NCBI GenBank assembly: GCA_013115135.1
Contig: JABANP010000959.1
Location: 1-10,476 of the forward strand
DNA from: Perkinsus olseni
Taxonomy: Eukaryota; Perkinsozoa; Perkinsida; Perkinsidae
Direction: 5' to 3'
Length of the DNA: 10,476 bases
A model generated the notes under the pieces. That model was given only the letters and a program-made list of their open reading frames with translations, did no database searches and had not been told where the DNA came from. The first letter of the stretch is position 1. Each line of letters begins with the position of its first letter. Of the stretch, positions 1-6,165 are shown in pieces. The position numbers and the translations under genes are program-made.

Positions 1-211
1 AAGTTGGTCTCTCCAGCGGCGGCATCCTGACGACGATCACAATGAATGTCCGAGGGTAGGAGTATTAAAGACTCATGCACTATTAGCGTGTTCGAGGTTC
101 CGATATTGACCTATTTTGTATCTTCCCGAAATCGACGTAAGATACCCCTGCGCTTACCTCGTTGGTGCTCACTGAGCTCCCAGTGTCGGACTCGGACTCC
201 TCGCGGCCCAT
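1..211 (-). CDS. Gene A: 5' end of an unidentified acidic/Ser-rich protein (partial, spliced)
   Basis: Read on the minus strand, an ATG at 211-209 opens an 18-codon exon (211-158) beginning MGREESESDTGSS and ending exactly at a consensus donor, GTAAGC. A plausible acceptor CAG lies at 29-27, and the frame then continues (DAAAGETN) off the left edge. The intron would be 131 nt (157-27). The peptide is Asp/Glu/Ser-rich, as in a disordered N-terminus; no domain is visible, so no function is assigned. The start was chosen because the ATG, the acidic composition and the donor coincide. The promoter should lie just to the right, from 212. Too little is present to name a family, and other acceptors inside 27-157 are possible. 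Confidence 0.55.
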
Positions 212-349
212 GTACAGAACTGTACTCTGGAAAAAGGAATATTAAAAAAATCACAAATTTTCACCGGTTTTTTCTTTCTGAGATCTTACTGATAGGCTTT
301 TGACTACTGTGGCGTTGGACGTTCTATTTCCCTACTATCATTGGTGCAG

Positions 350-549
350 GGTACGCCATTATCGCAATAGGGGTGGCAACCATCAACTTGTCGAGACCGC
401 TGGCTCGCAGTGTTGACGAGAGATGCGAAACGGGGTGCTCTAACACGCGGGGTACTGAGCCCCAGTTCTCCACACCAGCGTCTTCGCCAAATTTCTGCCA
501 TGAGAATTTTCTTGAGATCGAGGATGGTTGTGACGGTCGCCCACAATGA
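350..549 (+). CDS. Candidate exon with one transmembrane helix
   Basis: After a pyrimidine-rich acceptor ending GTGCAG at 349, a frame stays open for 65 codons to a TGA at 547. It begins with a hydrophobic stretch (GYAIIAIGVATINL), followed by a polar tail (RPLARSVDERCETGC, then Ser/Thr/Pro-rich and acidic residues). This looks like a membrane helix with a soluble tail. The same frame is open upstream from 304. The antisense strand is also open over 325-545 and also yields a hydrophobic run, so the strand is not certain. No upstream exon or start codon was found between this block and gene A. Family not recognised. Confidence 0.33.
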
Positions 550-583
550 TAGTCGGATGGGTAGTAAGAAGGTGCGGTGGTGT

Positions 584-605
584 GGTAGAGCCTCTACCGT
601 AGAGG
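584..605. repeat. Nested palindromes (arm order A-A'-A)
   Basis: GGTAGAG and CTCTACC flank a single C (584-598). CCTCTAC at 591-597 pairs with GTAGAGG at 599-605 around a single C. The middle arm can therefore pair with either side, giving two mutually exclusive 7-bp hairpins. Confidence 0.7.
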
Positions 606-733
606 GCGGCGCCGCCTTGACGGTCTCACAGGGACGTCTTGATAATGAATGAAATTGATTATTGTGAGCAATGAAAGTGATGAGAGGGAGACTTCACCGA
701 AGTTCTGAAATGAAGTACCGCTAAGGAGGAGCA

Positions 734-757
734 GCGTGGTCACCACGCCGTGGTGAC
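734..757. repeat. Nested palindromes (second A-A'-A cluster)
   Basis: GCGTGGT at 734-740 pairs with ACCACGC at 742-748 around one C. GTCACCAC at 739-746 pairs with GTGGTGAC at 750-757 around GCC. The shared middle arm gives two competing hairpins, the same arrangement as at 584-605. Confidence 0.7.
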
Positions 758-913
758 TCTCCCGTGGAGAGATGAGGCGCGACCGTTGAGAAACTTCGCT
801 GAGGCAATAGGGAGGCCTCAAGCGTTGGAAGGCCGTATGAGTGATCAACGCGAGTGCTCCAGCTTGAGTTCACGTACGAGTCGAGCTTCATCGATTGGTA
901 GAAGAGGGCGCAT

Positions 914-1118
914 TACAGTTTTTACCGCTAGACTATCCGCCAAGGAAGCCTTCGACAGGAAGGGAAGCTTGTGACCGCCAAGGAAGCCTTTGACTGCAAG
1001 GGAAGCTTGTGACCGCCAAGGAAGCCTTTGACTGCAAGGGAAGCTTGTGACTGCCAAGGAAGCCTCTGACAACGTAGCATGAAAATTTGCACCGGAAACT
1101 CTAGCGGTGAAAACTGTA
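914..1118. mobile_element. Small TIR element flanked by TA (Tc1/mariner MITE-like)
   Basis: The sequence at 914-939 is the reverse complement of 1093-1118 at 23 of 26 positions. The outer ends read TA-CAGTTTT and AAAACTG-TA. This fits a transposon starting with CAGT and flanked by a TA target-site duplication, the hallmark of the Tc1/mariner superfamily. The element proper would be 916-1116, about 200 bp, with no room for a transposase, so it would be non-autonomous. Its interior is mostly a 38-nt tandem repeat. It lies beside the 3' end of candidate minus-strand gene B, whose frame meets a stop inside the right terminal repeat. Family assignment rests only on the ends; no transposase or second copy is in the window. 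Confidence 0.65.
937..1070. repeat. 38-nt minisatellite, 3.5 copies, inside the TIR element
   Basis: Units start at 937, 975, 1013 and 1051 (the last is partial, 20 nt). Units 2 and 3 are identical. Unit 1 differs at a few bases in its middle; unit 4 has two changes before it diverges. Each unit is two related 19-nt halves (CAAGGAAGCCTTTGAC and CAAGGGAAGCTTGTGAC), so the array probably grew from a 19-nt ancestor that doubled and then amplified. Confidence 0.9.
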
Positions 1119-1532
1119 GAGCCTAGCGCTCCATCGCGGATGCATTTCATCCCAGTCATACCCGTCTTCAAACAGACACCAGTAACCACCAAGAGTCGCC
1201 TGACTGTCGACGCCAGCGAGTTGAACAGCTTCATGAGGAACGGCAGCTGACGATGATCCGTGTAAATTGTTATAGGCGGTAGTAGCCTCCCGGATGTCGA
1301 GGCATTATATCTCCTTAGATGTACTGAGAACGTTCAACCAGGTCGTGATGAAGTATGGGAACTCCTTCTGGCAGAGAATGACTGCCGTGGGATGCAGATA
1401 CCCGAAGCCTTCGGGCTATGTTCATAGCTAGCCGCGTTAAATTATTACCTATCATTCCAAGGCACCAGCGAACTGTTGTCGGTGCTCTATTCCACCTTCG
1501 CCGATGATTTCGGTCATCGGGTGGATTTTCAT
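1119..1532 (-). CDS. Candidate gene B, unidentified (minus strand, structure uncertain)
   Basis: On the minus strand an ATG at 1532-1530 opens a protein-like frame (MKIHPMTEIIGEGG) of about 26 codons to a TGA. After an acceptor-like ACATAG, a second block reads GFGYLHPTAVILCQKEFPYF and continues to a TAA near 1312. The same frame then gives a third natural-looking block with YWCLFEDGYDWDEMHPRW that runs to the TIR element. A 45-nt GT...AG segment could remove the TAA. A competing minus frame is open without a stop from about 1618 to 1312 (about 100 codons), so the frame choice is not settled. No domain is recognised. It would be divergent from gene C across a short interval, suggesting a shared upstream region. 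Confidence 0.33.
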
Positions 1533-1761
1533 CGTTATTACTTATGATAAGCTGCGTAGACTCGCGCCACAGTTCTGTTTTGCTTGCTATCGGACCTCCA
1601 CTCGGATGAGTTGCTCGTCATTTGGGTAGGAAGGTCTATTCGAGTGGGTTTCCCTTGTAGAGAGTCGGTAGAAATTCAGCGGCTTCAGCTGAATCGCCGT
1701 GATTCAAATTCCCATCCCCCGCCGGGTACGGTTCGGTGTATCTTGTTCTGCTTCACCTCAG

Positions 1762-2130
1762 GCCCAGCTTTCCACCACCGACTATGTCGCATATCTTGGA
1801 ATCGACTTAGTGCTCGAACCAGAGCTATCATGGTAGGAGAAGCATCAGAAGTCCCGCTGGCTTGAGGCTCCCTTACTGTAGGGTTGCCCGGGAGATGTGC
1901 GCCGCCCCGATGCCTCCTGGCGCGGAGATGCTCGTTAGTCACAGCAACATCGTGTAGGTCGATCACCCTTGTTGAAGGCGATGGTAGAGTGAGCTTCCAT
2001 TAGGTACTTCCATGACACGGAGAATGATTATTTCACGCTGGAGCATCCTCTCACCAATAGGTTCCTCAAAGTCCTCGAACGCCAGAGGCTCGACCTCATC
2101 GCCATGCGCACCAAACCCAGCGTTAACAAG
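1762..2130 (+). other. WW-type N-terminal module of gene C
   Basis: Three exons joined by 49- and 50-nt introns read DYVAYLGIDLVLEPELSW, VAREMCAAPMPPGAEM, then VYFHDTENDYFTLEHPL and KVLERQRLDL. The pattern (Y-x-LGID, EPEL-x-W, A-x-E, AP-x-PP, then Y-F-x-D-T and EHP) matches, from memory, the helical lead-in plus WW-like fold at the N-terminus of CEP164-type centriolar proteins. In this module the aromatic YF pair and the HP motif form the folded core. No canonical second Trp is present before HP, so this is WW-like rather than a textbook WW domain. Confidence 0.6.
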
Positions 2131-5113
2131 GTGGGGAATTTCGTGGCGAGTGACGATAGTGGAGCCGTTCCGCGTTGAGAATGGGTGTACAAATTCCAAG
2201 TATGCTTTTATTGGACTGTCGCGCACGATTCCTTGGGTTTTGGCCTTCACCCGGGCGGAGTCTCTCCGCCGGAGAGGATCTTTGGCCGTATCTCAGCTCT
2301 TGCTCACCCAGCCAGACGTCCTCTACCACAGCAAGTTCAGAAACCTGCAGTTGCCCTGTCAAGACTGTGGCGTCCTCCAATCGACCGTCAAATGCGAACA
2401 ATGTGTAGTAAAGGGTGCTTCAGGGCTTCACTGGCCTCATCATCTTCAAGTTTCATAGCCAAACTCTCACTCCACAGCGAGTAACACGCATACCTGGCTC
2501 AGCCAGGTATGCCAGGCTGGCTGGAAGAACTTTTAGTGTGGGGCGGGGTTGGCAGTGGGAGAGGATGTCAGGTGCAATCCTATTGTCAATCGTGCTTCTC
2601 TATATTACACGACTTCACACCGGGACCGAGGGCCAAGCATACGGCGGCTCCAACAGCGGTGGGCTCACTGTGCTCGAGTTGCGGGAAGAAGAAACCACAA
2701 GTAGGGGATGATGGTGGTCTATCATGGGAAAGGCCGTGGGTTCGAAGGAGCAAGCCGTCGTTTTGATGACAGGTCTTTTGTGGGAGCTGCGACGACTACT
2801 TCTGTTTCGCGTGCTTCCAACAGCTTCATCGCAAAGGGTAAGTCTCCCGGGTTCGAATCCCGGCGGAGGCATTTTTATCAGATTTCGAAGTGATCATCAT
2901 GCGCAGTTAGTCACCGCGAGCGATGGCGATATGGTGGATCAATCTAACAAGAAGTGCATGGAGTGCCGGTGAGACCGTCACGCGCCACGAAATTCGACCC
3001 CGGCATCATTTCAGTGACGCCCCGGCGGCCTTCCGTTGTGATCAGTGCACGGACGATTTCTGCGTCCCCTGTTTTTGGAGGTGTCATTTGAATGGCAATC
3101 GGTAATAGTAGTCCTTAGCGGAGCGAAGCGATTCATGAGTAACAATTTTTATTTTCGTCAGTCGACAGCACACCGTCACGAAGGTCACCGTGCGGCCGCT
3201 GTGCAATCAGTGCAACAAGACGAGAGCCACGGTGTCGGTCGTATCTTTGGCGTCCGTCATGAGCCAGCTTCAACCTTAGATACTGCGAACAGTGTCATGA
3301 GCTCATGTGCACCTATTGCTTCACCATGCTCCATCATAAAGGCAACCGCCAACTTCATCTTTTTCAAGACGCCACCAACGTACGAAGATAATTTCGTGGC
3401 GCAGCGGTCATAATCATACCAGATCCTGCTTCTGCTGGAGCGTCTTGATCCTCAATTTACTGAGCACATGCGTAGAGCTCGACCGAAGGTGTTGTGGGCG
3501 ATCAGTCAGCTGCAAGGGTGGAGCAGAGGCATCGAGGCCAGGGTCCAGTTCAAGCGAAGAAGGGAGTTGGTTACTAAAATACAAGTAGTAGTGTGATGAG
3601 CAGCTCTGCGGGTGTTTGAAAGATTTCTCCGGAATATGAAGATGCATATTAGAATATTGGACGAAGGGCGCGTGTTCCGCCGCTTGTGGTATCAGAACTG
3701 TCTTTTGCGCCAAAATTTTAATTCTTCCTTGAGGGGTCTGTTGAGCACCCGATGGACGTTATCGCGTTTACTGCAGCGTCGGTGGCGTGGGGCTTTGACG
3801 CGGAGGAAGCTGATGGAGATGCTGGACCACTTCAAGTGGCGGAAGAAGCAGGTCAACCACTTCTTCGCACCGAAGTCACGTCATGAGAGGTCAGTCTTGG
3901 TGGTGTCTTATCTCGAGAGTCTATGCGCTCGTGCTCGTCGTTACGGGTGGGGTAGTCGATGCGGTGATGATCGCACTGCGCTGGTAGCGAGCTAGCGGTC
4001 GCTTTCTCGTGGGTGCTGATGGATTTGGGTGATCTAATTATGCGGGAAGGAACGTTGTCTTGACGACTTCCGGCAAACTTTGACAAAGTTTTGACGCTTT
4101 GTTTCTCCGAGTTAACTTAGTTCGCCGGAGAGCGAGCTAGGGCGAGTTGCTTTCAGGCTGCTCATGAAACAGAAGTTCTCCTCCCAATTCGCCAGGAAGG
4201 GCGTTGCGGAGAAGGCCTCTCAGCAAACACTGCAGGTAAGTTGCCCTCGCCGGGGATCGAACCTGGCTCATCCGCTGTCTGTCAGGAACTGAGAGAGACG
4301 GTCATGGCAACGGCTCTTGCCGATCCGATGGAAGACATCTCTCGGACGGAACAGGTGGGATGACGACCTGCCTATCTTCTCGATTTTGTCATTCCATCGT
4401 CGCTTCGCTCCGCTCAGACGCTCAATAGGGCGCCGAAGGCATCAGCAGCAAACGACATGGGCCGGCCGACGAGTAAGTTGAGGAACCCAAGATAGAGCTG
4501 GGCATCGTGGCTCGTCCTGCAGGCGATGAGAAGACGGTCAGGCTGGGCTTGACGGTGCCCCTGCATGGAGGAGGGGGAGCCTCTCGCTTCCGTGGGTCCA
4601 CTGTAGTCTGTGGATTGGACTGCTTCGCTCCGCTGTTCAGAGCCGACGGACTTTGAGAAGGTTGATCTGGCGGCGATCGCCGAGGAGGCGGAGAGGGACT
4701 CGGTCGCGGCTCGCCTTCGAAACGATAAGTTGTTGAGGAAGCAGATGGGAGATCGAGGGCTGGCTACGACGGACGTCAGGACTCTCCTCAATGTGGACAG
4801 CAGGTTAGGGGGCGGAGCGAAGCGATTTATCTTTGGTATTTTTTGTGTCTGGCTTCTGAGAGAAGCTTCAGCATGATAGCTGCTGGTGGGATTAGGGGAT
4901 CTTGAACACTTGCCATTCCTCAACGCTGGTCGAGATGATTTCGGTCGGATCTGACGATTTTTTCATCAGAATCGACCCGGTCTTTTCGGTCTTCGGAAAG
5001 AGACCATCGATTCCATGATGCAGAAGAGCGGCGATGAGGGGCTGAAGGATTCGGCGAAGGTTAGGCTGTCCAAGGGAGGGTACCGTCGTAAAGTGGACGA
5101 CGAGCATGAATGA
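1762..5113 (+). CDS. Gene C: WW-like, four B-box, IQ-motif protein (ciliary/centriolar type), spliced
   Basis: Exons read by eye: 1762-1832, 1882-1953, 2004-2130, 2180-2404, 2572-2700, 2773-2837, 2882-2968, 3015-3101, 3162-3233, 3280-3379, 3423-3889, 4157-4235, 4286-4354, 4418-4472, 4523-4602, 4643-4803 and 4970 to at most 5113. Phase is kept at every junction up to 4803; the next one does not close, so a small exon is probably missed. Domain order is a WW-type module, four zinc-binding B-boxes, IQ motifs, then a Lys/Arg/Glu-rich helical tail. The WW-type N-terminus recalls CEP164-like proteins, suggesting a basal-body or ciliary scaffold that binds calmodulin or centrin (inference). The first exon is unresolved: an ATG at 1605 followed by a GTAGGA donor is possible. 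Two TGA codons at 3594-3599 interrupt an IQ motif. The 3' end is also open. Confidence 0.72.
2405..2571 (+). other. Intron of gene C with a 25-nt palindrome
   Basis: GTAGTA...CAG, 167 nt, phase 0. Removing it joins CEQC to VQSYCQSCF and restores the B-box spacing C-x2-C-x4-C-x2-C. It contains GCATACCTGGCT (2488-2499) and its exact reverse complement (2501-2512), separated by a single C. Confidence 0.7.
2838..2881 (+). other. 44-nt intron of gene C containing a tRNA 3'-half-like sequence
   Basis: GTAAGT...ATCAG. Splicing joins LHRKG to FRSDH and completes B-box unit 2. Inside is a perfect T-arm, CCGGG-TTCGAAT-CCCGG, followed by CGGAGGCA (a 7-nt acceptor strand plus discriminator) and a T5 run like a Pol III terminator. 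No matching tRNA 5' half (acceptor GCCTCCG, D-arm, anticodon arm) precedes it, so it is not a complete tRNA gene. Confidence 0.72.
3118..3133 (+). repeat. Shared intron word, forward copy 1
   Basis: GCGGAGCGAAGCGATT, just downstream of the donor of the 60-nt intron 3102-3161 (GTAATA...CAG). It is identical over 16 nt to 4812-4827. Confidence 0.85.
3423..3889 (+). other. IQ-motif region of gene C, with two in-frame TGA codons
   Basis: The exon reads LQGWSRGIEARVQFKRRRE (IQ-like, around 3507-3560), then KIQVVV-TGA-TGA-AALRVF (3576-3617), then an Arg-rich segment including LLQRRWRGALTRRK. IQ motifs follow the pattern I/V-Q-x3-R-G-x3-R and bind calmodulin or centrin. The two stops sit exactly where Arg-Gly are expected in the second motif. 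The frame is open on both sides, and no GT...AG pair of length divisible by three could remove them without also deleting the motif. The exon ends at GTCAGT (3890), whose phase matches the acceptor TTTCAG at 4156. Confidence 0.6.
4236..4285 (+). other. 50-nt intron of gene C containing an antisense tRNA 3'-half-like sequence
   Basis: GTAAGT...GTCAG, phase 0, joining ...QQTLQ to ELRETVM. On the minus strand it reads CCAGG-TTCGATC-CCCGG, a T-arm with one mismatched pair, followed by CGAGGGCA (acceptor strand plus discriminator). The rest of a tRNA cannot be folded from the flanks. Confidence 0.68.
4401..4413 (-). repeat. Shared intron word, reverse copy 1
   Basis: CGCTTCGCTCCGC, ending just before the acceptor CAG (4415-4417) of intron 4355-4417. 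It is the reverse complement of the first 13 bases of the word at 3118 and 4812. Confidence 0.85.
4622..4633 (-). repeat. Shared intron word, reverse copy 2
   Basis: GCTTCGCTCCGC, near the acceptor of the 40-nt intron 4603-4642 (GTAGTC...CAGAG). It shares GCTTCGCTCCGCT with the copy at 4401. Confidence 0.85.
4812..4827 (+). repeat. Shared intron word, forward copy 2
   Basis: GCGGAGCGAAGCGATT, starting eight bases after the donor GTTAGG at 4804, matching the near-donor position of the copy at 3118. Confidence 0.85.
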
Positions 5114-5597
5114 TGATGACGATGTTGATAAGAACTTCTGCGTGTTGGGTTCAGTTCGAGTATGGAGCACGGTGATGAGTGCATGAATCTTGCTCGAGCA
5201 ACTGCTTCCTCTTCCTGCTGTTGGGTGGAACAGCTCCTCGGGAGCGTGCAAAAGGGAAGGGATGTACGGTTGCGTCCGTAGTGCGCCAACTACGCCATTT
5301 TTGCTGAACTCGCAGGACAAGGCTGGTTCGGTTTATGGTCTTCGCTGAGGCCTGGTGGAGTTGGCGATATTGAGCTTCCTAGTAGACAGCGGGATCTCGC
5401 GTGTCTTCGGCAATCTTTCACTAGTGCGCATGATGTTCGTTCGCATCACTTTGTCTTAGGTGCGCGTTATTTCTTGTTAGACGTCTTAGTAGAAGAGAAA
5501 TCATTCACCCACACTCGTATGGATCAGCGACTACCTCGTATCACTGGTGACATTGCCGTCTGGCTGGAAGTCGCGGCAATCTCTCTTCCTTCTGTAG
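5106..5597 (+). CDS. Unresolved coding region with two competing open frames
   Basis: Frame 1 starts at an ATG at 5106 (MNDDDDVDKNFCVLG). It reads naturally to a TAG at 5457, interrupted only by TGA codons at 5184 and 5346, and includes GLVELAILSFLVDSG (hydrophobic). Frame 2 has no stop at all from 5282 to a TGA at 5927 (215 codons), the longest open frame in the window. Its first half looks protein-like (RDLACLRQSF, LGARYFLLDVLVEE); its second half is Arg/Ser-rich and probably the shadow of the exon at 5598. One of the two is likely exonic up to a donor near 5550. Neither resembles a family I recognise. This could be the 3' end of gene C or a separate gene. Confidence 0.35.
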
Positions 5598-5826
5598 GAT
5601 TGAAGTTTCAAATTTTGCCTCGGAGGCAGCCTCTGCTACTGACAGTGTGTTCCTTGTTGATGCCTACAAGGTCGGGGGCGGGCCGCCGATCCTCGGCCAG
5701 GCTCAGCGCGGCGAGGTCTCCTGTGAATTATTCCCATCTCGAGAGGACTATACAGCAGCCCCAACCGGAACATCTACCGCCACAGCTGGCGGACTCGGCG
5801 TCTTGTCAAGGGGCGATGGTCCCTAG
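5598..5826 (+). CDS. Candidate exon of an unidentified protein
   Basis: A strong acceptor (CTCTCTTCCTTCTGTAG, ending at 5597) is followed in phase 2 by a 75-codon frame ending in TAG at 5824. Readable segments are IEVSNFASEAASATDSVFLV, DAYKVGGGPPILGQAQRGEV, ELFPSREDYTAAPTG and a Thr/Ala/Gly-rich end. The composition is far more protein-like than the Arg/Ser-rich overlapping frame. The preceding exon would end near a GTGACA donor at about 5550, but the phase with the best upstream frame is not settled. No domain recognised. Confidence 0.42.
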
Positions 5827-6165
5827 GGGCAAGCGAGCCCGCAGGGCGACGGGGGAGGGTATTAGGAGGAATGGGGGGGGCGACCTTGCGTGTCTAATGC
5901 CAGCATGGCGATTGGATTCTTCTGAATGAGAGGGCGGCGGCGTATTAGTGATACGGTTCGAGGTTGTTAGTGAACATGACTGTTGTCGCAAGGATGAGTA
6001 TCTTAGGTCGAAGCTAGTCATGCATGGCAGTAGAGTAGTATCTCCCCGTTGGAAAGTTGGAAACAATTAAGTTCGGATTCCGAACTTAATTGTCTGAAAT
6101 CCAATCTGCAACTCCATGAGTAACTCAACTTAGCTAGGGCGTAGATTCTTATCGCAGCAAGATAG
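5827..6165. other. Spacer or large intron carrying a long palindrome
   Basis: No protein-like frame with splice signals was found here. A G-rich tract lies around 5860-5882 and the 31-nt palindrome is at 6063-6093. Confidence 0.4.
6063..6093. repeat. Perfect 31-nt palindrome with a single-base centre
   Basis: ACAATTAAGTTCGGA (6063-6077) and its exact reverse complement (6079-6093) flank one T. It would form a 15-bp cruciform or RNA hairpin with essentially no loop. Flanking bases do not extend the symmetry, and no T-run follows it. Confidence 0.95.

Larger units (their letters stand above)
550..913. other. Spacer without a supported gene
   Basis: Open stretches here are short, and none combines protein-like composition with splice signals. 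The only distinct structures are the two palindrome clusters listed separately (584-605 and 734-757). The segment may be intergenic or the 3' region of a flanking gene. Confidence 0.4.
2357..3358 (+). other. Four tandem B-box-type zinc fingers of gene C, split by introns
   Basis: After splicing, four units share the spacing C-x2-C-x8-C-x2-C-x4-C-x2-C-F followed by His residues. Unit 1 (2357-2640): CQDC, CEQC, CQSCFSILH. Unit 2 (2671-2897): CSSC, CGSC, CFACFQQLHRKGFRSDH. Unit 3 (2955-3171): CMEC, CDQC, CVPCFWRCHLNGNRRQH. Unit 4 (3202-3358): CNQC, CEQC, CTYCFTMLHHKGNRQLH. Every unit is cut by at least one intron inside a Cys cluster spacer or the G-x-R-x2-H tail. Each predicted splice restores the exact spacing, which strongly supports these short introns. 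All Cys and His ligands appear intact. B-boxes bind two zinc ions and mediate protein contacts. Confidence 0.82.
4157..4803 (+). other. Charged helical tail of gene C (five exons)
   Basis: Exons 4157-4235 (LLMKQKFSSQFARKG...), 4286-4354 (ELRETVMATALADPMEDIS...), 4418-4472, 4523-4602 and 4643-4803 (PTDFEKVDLAAIAEEAERD, then ARLRNDKLLRKQMGDRG). They are joined by introns of 50, 63, 50 and 40 nt, in phase throughout. The composition is Lys/Arg/Glu/Ala-rich and helical, with no named domain. The donor at 4804 (GTTAGG) begins an intron whose acceptor was not settled. An exon after TTTTTTCATCAG at 4969 (with KETIDSMMQKSGDEGLKDS) is likely, but its phase does not match directly. Confidence 0.65.

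Noticed and set aside
937..1070. CRISPR array
   Set aside because: The repeats are directly adjacent with no unique spacers and lie inside a TIR element in eukaryotic-type DNA.
1200..1280. Retrotransposon RNase H fragment on the minus strand (IYTDHRQLPFLMKLF)
   Set aside because: The TDH-x-x-L resemblance is short and unsupported by neighbouring reverse-transcriptase motifs. An alternative frame over the same bases looks more like ordinary protein.
1674..1715. tRNA-like piece with a 7-bp hairpin (ATTCAGC/GCTGAAT) and GATTCAAATTCC
   Set aside because: The putative T-stem pairs at only three of five positions and no acceptor stem can be formed. The stretch may also be coding (ESVEIQRLQLNRRDSNSH).
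2737..2752. GTGGGTTCGAAGGAGC in intron 2701-2772 as a third tRNA T-arm
   Set aside because: The TTCGAA loop is there, but the stem does not pair and no acceptor strand follows.
2838..2880. A functional tRNA gene ending at the TTTTT run
   Set aside because: Only the T-arm and acceptor 3' strand are present. No matching acceptor 5' strand, D-arm or anticodon arm lies upstream, and the sequence upstream is a B-box-coding exon.
4414..4923. Long minus-strand open frame (169 codons)
   Set aside because: It is antisense to in-phase gene C exons with consensus splice sites, and its composition (Ser/Arg/Pro-rich) is typical of a shadow frame.
4892..5320. Minus-strand open frame of 142 codons
   Set aside because: No domain or splice support. 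The plus-strand frames over the same bases are more protein-like, though this region is not fully resolved.
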